Shown one piece after another: positions 16,816 to 24,598 of a stretch of DNA of 64,000 bases (positions within the stretch are counted from its first letter, which is position 1; every line of letters starts with the position of its first letter). The DNA is from Geomonas edaphica. GTDB taxonomy: Bacteria; Desulfobacterota; Desulfuromonadia; Geobacterales; Geobacteraceae. The stretch spans positions 1,347,478-1,411,477 of the forward strand of contig NZ_SSYB01000001.1 of assembly GCF_004917075.1 (NCBI RefSeq), read 5' to 3'. Made by a program: the position numbers and the translations under genes. The notes beneath the pieces were generated by a model, which saw nothing but the letters and a program-made list of their open reading frames with translations, was not told the origin of the DNA and did not search any database.

Positions 16816-18711
16816 TTACAGCTTGAACCTTCCCACTATGCGCTCAAGGCCATGGGCGACCTCGGTCAGCTCGCCTGCGGTCCCGGCGCTCTCGTGCGCC
16901 CCGTGGGCAGTCTGCTGCACCACGGTGGTCACGAGGTGGATGCTAGAGGAAATCTCGCCGGTGGTCGCGGTCTGCTCTTCGGCAGCCGTGGCGATCTGGT
17001 TCACCTGGGCGGTGACTTCATCCACCTGCCCCAGGATGTGGTGCAGCGCCTCTTCGAGCCGTGCGGCCTCATCGACCCCGCGCTCGGTCTGCTGCACACC
17101 CTGCTCCATCGACGAGATCGCCTCGCGGGTCTCCGCCTGCATGGTCCGGATCATCTCGCCGATCTCCTTGGTGGCGCGCGTGGTCCGCTCGGCGAGCGCC
17201 CGCACCTCGTCGGCGACGACGGCGAAGCCGCGTCCCTGCTCTCCCGCCCGGGCCGCCTCGATGGCAGCGTTCAAGGCGAGGAGGTTCGTCTGGTCCGCGA
17301 TGTCCTCGATGGTGGCGACGATGGCGCCGATCTGTTCGCTTCTCTGCCCGAGGGACGAAATCGCCCCGGCGTTGTTCCGGGTCAGTTCGCCGCGCTCCCT
17401 GATCCCGGCAAGCGTCGCGGTGAGCACCGTGAATCCCTCCTGGGCGGTCACGGTGGCCACCTTGGAGCTTTGCGCGGCAAGGTGGCAGTTGCGTGCTATG
17501 TCGCTCGCGGTTGCAGCCATCTCCTCGGCCGCCGTGGCGACCCCGACGGTCTGAGCCGCGGCCGCCTCGGCGGCGCCGGAGATGGAACCGGCAGTGGCGT
17601 TCAGACGCTCAACACCCCCCGAAAGCCGGTGGGCCGAAGCGGCGATCTCGAGGATGATGGCGCGCATGCTGCCGATGAACCGGTTCAGCCTGCCCGCCAG
17701 CTCGCCGATCTCGTCGCTGCGGCTTCCCACCTCGATGGTGCGGGTCAGGTCCCCTTCCCCGTCGGCAAGCTCAGCCACGCGCTCGCACAAAAGGCCCAGC
17801 GGGGCGAGCAGTCTTTTCAGCACGAGGACCACCACGAGAAGGCCGGCCACCAGAAAGGCAGCACCGATCATGGCAAGGACAATAAACTGGCGGCGCACCG
17901 GGGCCGCGACCTCGTCTCGGTCCGCGGTGACGCAGAGGTACCACCCGGTCGAGGGGACGCGGGCGTACGACATCATCCTCTGCGTTCCCTGGTAGCGGTA
18001 GGTCAACTGCCCGGTCTCACCGCCGGAGAAGCGCCCCTCGATCCCGGCGAAGTCGGGGGAGAGCTCCTGCAGTTTTTTCTTCATCGCGAACCCTGCATCA
18101 GGGTGGGCGAGGATCTTCCCCTTGCCGTCGCTCAAAAAGGCGTACCCGGAGGAGCCGAACTTGAGACCTAGCACCGTCTTGGTGACGAAGTCGAGGTTCA
18201 CGTCGGAGCCGTAGACGCCGACCGGGGTACCCTGATCGAGGATGGGGCTCACGAAGGTGATGATCGCCTTCCCGGTGGAGGCCGCGATGTACGGGTCGGT
18301 CACCCCGGTTTTTTGCTCAGTTTTCCCCTGGGCGTACCAGGGGCGCTTGCGCGGGTCGTAGTCCGCGGGGGGCTTCCAGTCGTCCGAGTAGATCACGCTG
18401 CCGTCCTCGAAGCCCGGGTGCGTCTTCGAGAAGCCGCCGGCGGCGTTGTGGGTCTTGATTGCGTTGGCCGCGTACGCGGGATTTCCGTGATGAAGCGCCA
18501 GGTCCTTCGCACCGGCGTCCACCACGGCGAGTTTGTCCTGGATCCAGATATTGAGGTTAGCCGCGTTGTCCTTGGCGAGGACGACCATCTTGTCCTCGAG
18601 CATGCGCGACATGATGTTGCCGGAACTGACGAAAGCGGCCGCCACGAGGGCGGTTGTTGCAATGGCAAAGACGATGACTACCGTAAGGTAAACCTTCATT
18701 CTCAAGTTCAT
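16816..18711 (-). CDS. Methyl-accepting chemotaxis protein with dCache sensor
   Basis: 631 residues. Transmembrane helices at about 7-29 and 280-302 enclose a periplasmic double-Cache domain, recognisable from [26 protein letters not shown] and [19 protein letters not shown]. Such domains bind amino acids or organic acids directly. A HAMP domain follows ([22 protein letters not shown]), then a signalling domain with the conserved hairpin ([20 protein letters not shown]). No CheR-tether pentapeptide is seen at the C-terminus. AGAGGAAG precedes the ATG. A good sigma28-type promoter lies upstream, linking it to the flagellar regulon rather than to the neighbouring CheA operon. Confidence 0.94.
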   Translation of the reverse strand: MNLRMKVYLTVVIVFAIATTALVAAAFVSSGNIMSRMLEDKMVVLAKDNAANLNIWIQDKLAVVDAGAKDLALHHGNPAYAANAIKTHNAAGGFSKTHPGFEDGSVIYSDDWKPPADYDPRKRPWYAQGKTEQKTGVTDPYIAASTGKAIITFVSPILDQGTPVGVYGSDVNLDFVTKTVLGLKFGSSGYAFLSDGKGKILAHPDAGFAMKKKLQELSPDFAGIEGRFSGGETGQLTYRYQGTQRMMSYARVPSTGWYLCVTADRDEVAAPVRRQFIVLAMIGAAFLVAGLLVVVLVLKRLLAPLGLLCERVAELADGEGDLTRTIEVGSRSDEIGELAGRLNRFIGSMRAIILEIAASAHRLSGGVERLNATAGSISGAAEAAAAQTVGVATAAEEMAATASDIARNCHLAAQSSKVATVTAQEGFTVLTATLAGIRERGELTRNNAGAISSLGQRSEQIGAIVATIEDIADQTNLLALNAAIEAARAGEQGRGFAVVADEVRALAERTTRATKEIGEMIRTMQAETREAISSMEQGVQQTERGVDEAARLEEALHHILGQVDEVTAQVNQIATAAEEQTATTGEISSSIHLVTTVVQQTAHGAHESAGTAGELTEVAHGLERIVGRFKL

Positions 18712-18764
18712 TGTGCTTCCTCTGTTTTGGGTGGGATGTGAATCAGGAGTTAACCCAAAAAGTT

Positions 18765-18791
18765 TTATCGGTAGTCACAGCGGCAACTTGA
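18765..18791 (-). promoter_or_regulatory. Sigma28 (FliA)-type promoter for the Cache receptor
   Basis: On the minus strand TCAAGTTG (18791-18784) and ACCGATAA (18772-18765) are separated by 11 bp, matching the TAAAGTTT-N11-GCCGATAA consensus in spacing and in most positions. Initiation would fall about 45 nt before the receptor ATG at 18711. Confidence 0.7.
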
Positions 18792-19020
18792 GACGTTATG
18801 AGTTTACCTTCTGTTATTGAGGTTGCAACAGTGAGAGAAAAACTTGAAGGCGATTCGGCCTATGACAGAGTAAAGGCGGCGGGATTCAGTACTTTTGGCG
18901 GCTGTGACAGCATGACAGCTCGCGCGGAGCGTAATGAAAAGGGACCGGTTTTCGAATTTCCTGACGGCGGCGGGCCGGAAAGTAAGCGCGCCGCATGCAG
19001 TAGATCTCTTCCGAAGGGGG
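18792..19020. other. Intergenic region without a recognised gene
   Basis: Between the sigma28-like promoter and the stop codon of the next minus-strand gene there is about 230 bp. The short open frames lack a ribosome-binding site or family resemblance, and I see no stable hairpin with a T run. Confidence 0.4.
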
Positions 19021-20661
19021 TCAGGCGGAGGCGGGAAAGGATGAGCCGTTTAGGGTCTCCCGGATGGTCCCGAGCAGTTCGGCCGGTTTGACCGGTTTCG
19101 GGAGATAGGTCCCGCTGCCGGCAAGCCCGCTCTGCGACATGACGTCGGCGGGGTAGCCGCTCATGAAGATGACCGGCAGCCCCGGTGCGAGCTGCCTTAC
19201 CTTCTCGCCTAGCAGCCTGCCGTTTAACCGCGGCATGATCACGTCGGTAAGCAGAAGCCTTACCGTGCCCGACTCCTTCTCGAACACGCGCAGCGCCTCC
19301 TCACCCTCCCTCGCCACAAGCACGCGGTAGCCGTGCTGCTCGAGGAGCATCTGCGTCATCCCCCGGACGGTCCGGTCGTCCTCTACGAGGAGGATGGTCT
19401 CGCTCCCCGTGCTCCTGACAAAAGCGGCGGACGCCGTCCCCTGCTCCGTTTGCACACCGCAAAGGGGGAGGTAGATGCTGAAGCTGGTGCCGGCGCCCGG
19501 CTCGCTTTTGACCCGGATCAGTCCGTTGTGCTTCCTGATGATGCCGTAGCTCGAAGAGAGGCCGAGGCCAGTCCCCTTCCCCACTTCCTTGGTGGTGAAG
19601 AAGGGTTCGAAGACCCGCGCCTGCACCTCCTTGTCCATCCCGGTCCCGTTGTCGGCGACCACGATCACAGCGTAACTCCCGGGCGGCAGGTCATCGTCCC
19701 CAAGCTCCATCGTCGCCGTCGTGATGCTCAGCACCCCGCCGCCGGGCATGGCGTCTCGGGCGTTCACCGCGAGGTTGATGAGAACCTGCTCCACCTGCCT
19801 GCGGTCGGCACAGATGCAAATCGGCGCCTCGCAAAGACGCACCACCAGCTCGATCTCCTCGGTGATCAGCCGGGAGAGGCTCTTGTGCAGGTCGCCGACC
19901 ACGAGGTTCAAGTCCACGGCGTCGAGATGCACCTCCTGCTTACGGCTGAAGGCGAGGAGGCTCCTGGTCATCTCGGCGGCGCGCTCGGCCGAAATCATGA
20001 TCTCCCCGGCCATGGAGGCGGCTTCGCTACCCGCGCCGTTTAACTGGATCAGCGAAGCGTACCCGGCAATGACGGTGAGGATGTTGTTGAAGTCGTGGGC
20101 GATGCCGCCTGCCAGGGTGCCGATCGCCTCCATCTTCTGGGATTGCCTCAACTGCTCCTCGAGGAGCTTATTTTCCGTGACGTCCTTGATCAGGCAGGCG
20201 GCCCGGTCGACGCGCCCGGCGTCGTCGCGGATCGGTGACATGGTGACCAGGAGGTTGCGCACCCCCTTGTCCGGGTAGTGGTAGGTGTCCTCGTAGCTCA
20301 CCTCTCCTCCGGCCAGGCATACCTCGAGCTGCGCCCTGATCCGCTCGAAGGTGGCGCTGCCGATCACCTCGGGGAGGGTCCTTCCCACCACCTCTGAGAA
20401 AACGCTGCCGCGCGCTTCCAGATAGGCCCGGTTGGCCATCAGGTAGCGGTAGTCGCGGTCGAAGACGTAGATCATGTCGCCGGTGCACTCGAACGCCTTC
20501 CGGTACTCGATGAGACGGTTCTGCGCACGCTTTAGCTCCTCGACCTTCTGCTGCAGCGTGCGGTTCACGCTGACCAGCTCCTGGTACATGGAACGGTGCT
20601 CCCCACCCGCCGGGTAGGAGAACATCCCGTATTCGGTGTTATCCAGGTGTGAAAACGGCAT
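19021..20661 (-). CDS. PAS hybrid histidine kinase with receiver domain
   Basis: 546 residues, soluble. A short coiled coil (about 25-50) leads into one PAS/PAC domain (about 55-165), a dimerisation domain with His in [13 protein letters not shown], an ATPase domain ([30 protein letters not shown]) and a receiver (ILLVEDDRT, Asp in [12 protein letters not shown], Lys in YLPKPVKP). GGAGGG precedes the ATG. It follows the DUF1294 gene on the same strand by 53 bp and may share its transcript. Its architecture resembles the hybrid kinase at 12637-14574, with one PAS fewer. Signal and output are unknown. Confidence 0.92.
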   Translation of the reverse strand: MPFSHLDNTEYGMFSYPAGGEHRSMYQELVSVNRTLQQKVEELKRAQNRLIEYRKAFECTGDMIYVFDRDYRYLMANRAYLEARGSVFSEVVGRTLPEVIGSATFERIRAQLEVCLAGGEVSYEDTYHYPDKGVRNLLVTMSPIRDDAGRVDRAACLIKDVTENKLLEEQLRQSQKMEAIGTLAGGIAHDFNNILTVIAGYASLIQLNGAGSEAASMAGEIMISAERAAEMTRSLLAFSRKQEVHLDAVDLNLVVGDLHKSLSRLITEEIELVVRLCEAPICICADRRQVEQVLINLAVNARDAMPGGGVLSITTATMELGDDDLPPGSYAVIVVADNGTGMDKEVQARVFEPFFTTKEVGKGTGLGLSSSYGIIRKHNGLIRVKSEPGAGTSFSIYLPLCGVQTEQGTASAAFVRSTGSETILLVEDDRTVRGMTQMLLEQHGYRVLVAREGEEALRVFEKESGTVRLLLTDVIMPRLNGRLLGEKVRQLAPGLPVIFMSGYPADVMSQSGLAGSGTYLPKPVKPAELLGTIRETLNGSSFPASA

Positions 20662-20714
20662 GCTCCCTCCACGTGGGCAACTTCATTACGGCACGGAAAA
20701 CTCTGGCACCTTAC

Positions 20715-21101
20715 CTACGGAAGGCGCCACGTCCCCCACAAGACGCCTAAAAGCGCGAGGCAGGCGCAATTAACCAGCACGGTGACACGGTACAGGCGCA
20801 AAAAGGGCGCCTTCTGCGACTTGTGGTGCAAGAGCCGCTGCGCCAGCGCGGCGCCGGGCCACCCCCCGAAGAGCGAAGCGAGGTGCAGGGTGCGCTCGCT
20901 GATCCTGCGCCGGTTGCCGCGCGCCGCATGCTTGTCGACGGCGTAGACGAGAAAGGTCGTTAGGCTCACGGCGCTGTAGCAATAAAATATGGGTAAGGGA
21001 ATGAGGTCCAGCCGTACGAGTACGAAGGTTAAAAGCAGAAAGGCGAAAGGGAAAAGGACGGAGCGCGGACGACGCCCTCCTCTTGGGTCGGCGTTTCCCA
21101 T
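20715..21101 (-). CDS. DUF1294 family membrane protein
   Basis: 128 residues from the ATG at 21101 (GGAG upstream; a GTG one codon earlier is possible). The DUF1294 pattern is clear: an N-terminal membrane helix, then VYAVDKHAARGNRRRISERTLHLASLFGGWPGAALAQRLLHHKSQKAPF, then a final membrane helix. Members are often fused to cold-shock domains; this one is not. Function is not established. It probably has three or four membrane segments. Confidence 0.88.
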   Translation of the reverse strand: MGNADPRGGRRPRSVLFPFAFLLLTFVLVRLDLIPLPIFYCYSAVSLTTFLVYAVDKHAARGNRRRISERTLHLASLFGGWPGAALAQRLLHHKSQKAPFLRLYRVTVLVNCACLALLGVLWGTWRLP

Positions 21102-21524
21102 CACCGGTCACTCCGGACTACAGTTGCTTCTAGGTTAAGCGGCATGTGAACATCATCCGGTTTCGAGTTCTCCGCGGACGATGCCACGGAGGGTGAGGCG
21201 GGTAAAGAGCGGGGCGGGGCAGGCTGTTGTACGTTTCCGGCCAGGCCAAGGTACTTATACAAGATGGCCGAACCAGATTCAAGAATTATTGTAGGAATAA
21301 TTCCTACATGGTTTCCCTGATCGAAAAAGAGTGCCTTTCAATTTAATAACTACAAAAGCAGGAAAATCCGTGGCATAATCCCTGTTGCTTGCTCCAAGGT
21401 CTCACCCCGGAAGAAGGTTTGACAGTCCGACGAAGACAGCGTTCCCGATTTATCTAAAGAGCATCCTGATCTTTCCGAAGATTCACAGTAGCACCGTCAT
21501 CCTGTTGCCTGAGGTTTGCTGCCA
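21102..21524. other. Intergenic region with a dyad operator candidate
   Basis: A 423-bp divergent spacer between DUF1294 and the PilZ gene. It holds the 19-bp perfect palindrome at 21290-21308 and a moderately AT-rich stretch at about 21280-21380 that probably contains the PilZ promoter. I see no coding region in it. Confidence 0.5.
21290..21308. promoter_or_regulatory. Perfect 19-bp palindrome, probable regulator binding site
   Basis: TGTAGGAATAATTCCTACA is symmetric about A21299 with 9-bp arms. No T run follows, so it is not a terminator. It is about 215 bp upstream of the PilZ-domain gene and 190 bp upstream of DUF1294. The regulator is not known. Confidence 0.55.
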
Positions 21525-21920
21525 ATGACAGAGTTGCGACAGTTCTACAGGGCTCCATCGTCCAGGAAGGTGGAGTTGCTCCACCGCGGTGAGCGCCACG
21601 AAGGCTGCCTGGAAAACATCTCCTTCAACGGTGCCCTGATCCACCTTGGCGGCACCCTCCCCTCCCTTGCCGTCGGGACCGGCTGCCTCTTGCGTATCCA
21701 CATGGACCCGACCCCGGTGCCCCGCTCCCCGCTGCAGATCTGGACCGAGGTGGTGCACGGGCAAAACGGGCTCTTCGGCCTCAAGTTCGTGGACCACGAC
21801 GCCGAGGGGAGCGAGTGCATCGCGCTTCTCATGGAGTTGATCCGCGAGGAACCGGGCCAGAATGCGGACCAGTTGGACCGCATCCGCGGCTACCTCTGCG
21901 ACTTCTGCGGCACCCCCTGA
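21525..21920 (+). CDS. PilZ-domain protein (probable c-di-GMP receptor)
   Basis: 131 residues. The N-terminal FYRAPSSRKVELL contains an arginine-containing loop in the position of the PilZ RxxxR motif, and LENISFNGALIHL corresponds to the (D/N)xSxxG motif. A six-strand barrel region follows (CLLRIHM..., LQIWTEVVHGQNGLFGLKF). The C-terminus ends with two cysteines (CDFCGTP). The exact spacing of the Arg residues departs from the strict RxxxR, so c-di-GMP binding is probable rather than certain. I chose the ATG at 21525 with TGAGG upstream. It stands alone, convergent with phoR. Confidence 0.8.
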   Translation: MTELRQFYRAPSSRKVELLHRGERHEGCLENISFNGALIHLGGTLPSLAVGTGCLLRIHMDPTPVPRSPLQIWTEVVHGQNGLFGLKFVDHDAEGSECIALLMELIREEPGQNADQLDRIRGYLCDFCGTP

Positions 21921-21957
21921 CCGACCCGTTTCAGCTCACACCGCCCTAACCCAGCTC

Positions 21958-23709
21958 TCACACCGCCGGCAGGGTGAAACTGAAGACCGATCCCCTACCC
22001 TGCTCGCTCTCCACACTCAACGTACCGCCGTGCGCCTGCACGATGTGCTTCACGATGGAAAGGCCAAGGCCTGTGCCGCCGTTGTCGCGGCTTCTCGCCG
22101 CATCCACCCGGTAGAAGCGCTCGAAGAGCCGGGGGAGATCCTGCTCCGGGATGCCGATGCCGCTGTCGCGCACGAGGATGCGGACGAGCTTCCCCTCGAC
22201 TGCCGCGTCCACGCTCACCGTCCCACCCCGTTCGCTGTACTTGATGGCGTTGTCCAAAAGGTTGATGAGCACCTGTTCTAGCCTCGCCCGGTCCGCGAGG
22301 ACGACCAGCGACGCGGTCCCATCCAGGCAGGTGAGGGTGATCCCCTTCTCCTCGCCCCGTTGTGCTACGAGTAACAGCGCCCGCTCGACCGCTTCCTTCA
22401 CCGGCACCCGCTGCGGGTTGAGCGCCACCTCGCCGCTTTCTAGCTCCGAGAGGGCGAGGAGGTCGCGCACGAGGCTCGAGAGGCGCTCGGCGTGGTTCAG
22501 GATGATCTGCAGGAAACGCTCGCCGCGCTCGGGGTCCTGCGCCAGGGCGCCGGAGAGGAGCGTCTCGGCGTACCCCTTGATCACGGTGACCGGCGTTCTC
22601 AACTCGTGGGAGACGTTCGCCACGAAGTCGCGCCGGATGCGCTCCACCCTTTTCAGCGCGCTTATGTCGTGAAAGACCGCCACGGCACCCATGAGCGCTC
22701 CATCCTGCAGGAGCGGCACCCAGTGCACCAGCGTCTCCGTCCCGCCGGCCAAGGAGATCTCCTGGGTCTCTTCACGCCTTTGGGCGAGCACCTCGCGGCA
22801 GGCCGCATGCAGGTCTGGGTGGCGGCTGATTTCCAGAAGGGGGCGTCCGAGCACCTGCAGCCCGGTGCCGAACATGGAGCAAAAGGAGGGGTTCACGAGG
22901 GTCACCACCGCGTCGCGGTCGGTCACCATCACCCCCTCGCCCATCCCCTCGAGGATGGCGTCCAGGCGCCCCTTTTCCGAGGAGAGCTCCTCGAGCTGCC
23001 GCTCGATCTTCTCTGACATCTCGTTCATGACGCGGGCGAGCTCGCCCAGCTCGTCGTTACTCTGCACCGCGACGCGGGTGCCGAACTCGCCCCGCCCGAT
23101 GCGGTTGGCCGCGGTAGCAAGCCGGCTCAGCCGTCTCGAGTTGATGTTGGAAAGAAAGTAGGAGAAGAGAAGCGAGGCGAGGACGGCGCAGGCGAAGGTT
23201 GCACCGAGGCTTCTTCTGAGGCGCTCCTTGGCGAGCTCCAGCTCGGAAAGCGGCAGCGCGAGGCGGATGACCCCTTCCTTTCCGAAGGAGGCGGCCACGT
23301 AGATCATGTCGGTGCGCAGGGTGGCGGAGTAACGGACCGAGCTGCCGATGCCGTCCTTCAGCGCCTGCATCACCTCGGGACGGTGCCCGTGGTTTTCCAT
23401 GCTCCCCCACCCCGCAGGGGCGACCTCGGAATCCGCGGCGACACGGCCGTCGGCCGCGATCACGGTGACGCGGGAGCGGATCGCCCGGGAGAGCGAAGCG
23501 GTCAAGGGGGGCGCGTCGCGGTCGAGGTCCTTTATTTCCTTCAAAGCCATGAGCGACGCCGCACGCGCCTGGTCCTTAAGATGCTCGCGGGTCGCCTGGG
23601 TCATCGAACTCTCGAGGCTTTCGGAGAGGTAGACGTAGAGCCCGGCCCCGAGGAAAAGAACGAGCGCCAGGTAGGATGCCATCAGCTTCCAGCGAAAGCC
23701 CCCTCTCAT
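21958..23709 (-). CDS. phoR: Phosphate-regulon-type sensor histidine kinase PhoR
   Basis: 583 residues. Transmembrane helices at about 8-29 and 165-187 enclose a small periplasmic domain. A HAMP domain (SRLATAANRIGRGEFGTRV), a PAS domain (about 255-355), a HisKA domain with FVANVSHELRTP, and an ATPase domain (INLLDNAIKYS, DSGIGIP, GGTGLGLSIVKH) follow. This is the PhoR layout. The start overlaps the stop of phoB by 4 nt. No pst or phoU genes are in the window, so phosphate sensing is inferred from the family. A HAMP plus PAS form is common in Geobacter relatives. Confidence 0.88.
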   Translation of the reverse strand: MRGGFRWKLMASYLALVLFLGAGLYVYLSESLESSMTQATREHLKDQARAASLMALKEIKDLDRDAPPLTASLSRAIRSRVTVIAADGRVAADSEVAPAGWGSMENHGHRPEVMQALKDGIGSSVRYSATLRTDMIYVAASFGKEGVIRLALPLSELELAKERLRRSLGATFACAVLASLLFSYFLSNINSRRLSRLATAANRIGRGEFGTRVAVQSNDELGELARVMNEMSEKIERQLEELSSEKGRLDAILEGMGEGVMVTDRDAVVTLVNPSFCSMFGTGLQVLGRPLLEISRHPDLHAACREVLAQRREETQEISLAGGTETLVHWVPLLQDGALMGAVAVFHDISALKRVERIRRDFVANVSHELRTPVTVIKGYAETLLSGALAQDPERGERFLQIILNHAERLSSLVRDLLALSELESGEVALNPQRVPVKEAVERALLLVAQRGEEKGITLTCLDGTASLVVLADRARLEQVLINLLDNAIKYSERGGTVSVDAAVEGKLVRILVRDSGIGIPEQDLPRLFERFYRVDAARSRDNGGTGLGLSIVKHIVQAHGGTLSVESEQGRGSVFSFTLPAV

Positions 23710-24386
23710 CCCTCCTCCAGCTTGTAGCCAAAGCCGCGCACCGTCTTGATCATCTCCCCGGCGCTACCTAGCTTCGTGCGCAGGCGGGTCATGTGCGTAT
23801 CGACGGTGCGGGTGTCGCCGACGTAGCTGTATCCCCAGACGTTTTGCAGCAAAAGCTCGCGGCTTTGCACGCGGCCGATACGCTCGGCAAGATTCATGAG
23901 GAGCTTGAACTCCGTTGAGGTGAGGGTCACCTCCTCGCCGGCGACCTCGACCCGGTGCCCTTCGGTGTCGATGAAAAGCCCCCCCACCGAGATGTTGGCG
24001 CTCTTTGCCCCCTGCTCCGTGCTGCGCCTAAGCACCGCACGCACCCGGAGCATCAGCTCGCGCGTGGAGAAAGGTTTCACCACGTAATCGTCCGCCCCCA
24101 TCTCGAAGCCGACCACCCGGTCGATCTCCTCCCCCTTGGCGGTCAGCATGATGATCGGGATCCCGGAGGTCTGCTCCGCCCCCTTCAGGATGCGGCAAAC
24201 CTCGGTCCCCATCATCCCCGGGAGCATCAGATCCAGAAGGATCAGGTCAGGCCTTAGGCGCCTCGCCTCGGCGAGCCCGAGGCTGCCGTCCTCCGCGAGC
24301 ACGCAGCTGTACCCCTCCTTCTCCAGGTGGAAGGCCACCAGTTCGGCCAGGTCACGTTCGTCCTCAATTACCAGTACCGTCGGCAT
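23706..24386 (-). CDS. phoB: OmpR/PhoB-family response regulator
   Basis: 226 residues: receiver domain (VLVIEDERD, phospho-Asp in LILLDLMLPGMMG, Thr in IIMLTAKG, Lys in YVVKPF) and a C-terminal winged-helix domain (LTSTEFKLLMNLAERIGRVQSRELLLQNVWGY, DTRTVDTHMTRLRTKLG, KTVRGFGYKL). It is translationally coupled to the PhoR-like kinase. I see no convincing pho box in its own leader. It may bind upstream of psiE at 42541, but no clear site is visible there either. Confidence 0.9.
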   Translation of the reverse strand: MPTVLVIEDERDLAELVAFHLEKEGYSCVLAEDGSLGLAEARRLRPDLILLDLMLPGMMGTEVCRILKGAEQTSGIPIIMLTAKGEEIDRVVGFEMGADDYVVKPFSTRELMLRVRAVLRRSTEQGAKSANISVGGLFIDTEGHRVEVAGEEVTLTSTEFKLLMNLAERIGRVQSRELLLQNVWGYSYVGDTRTVDTHMTRLRTKLGSAGEMIKTVRGFGYKLEEG

Positions 24387-24598
24387 GTTCCTCGATCCTT
24401 TCTTTACGTATCAGGGCGATTGCACCGCATATTCAACGACTGCACCGTTAAAGTCAACGACTAATGAAACCGCCGTCCGACGTGCCGCTGCGGCGCGGCG
24501 CGGGAGGACAATTAAATTAGTGACGTTTAACTTTTGTCGGCTATACTGCTCCAGGTGTCGGTCAGGCGACACCCATACATCAACGCGTCGAGGCGGCG

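Noticed and set aside
18798-19091. Short plus-strand frame in the gap before the hybrid kinase
   Set aside because: No ribosome-binding site, overlap with the kinase 3' end and no family resemblance; considered chance coding potential.
21371-21395. Possible sigma54 promoter before the PilZ gene
   Set aside because: TGGCAT and TTGCT are present but the GG-to-GC spacing is 13 instead of 10, which is not tolerated.
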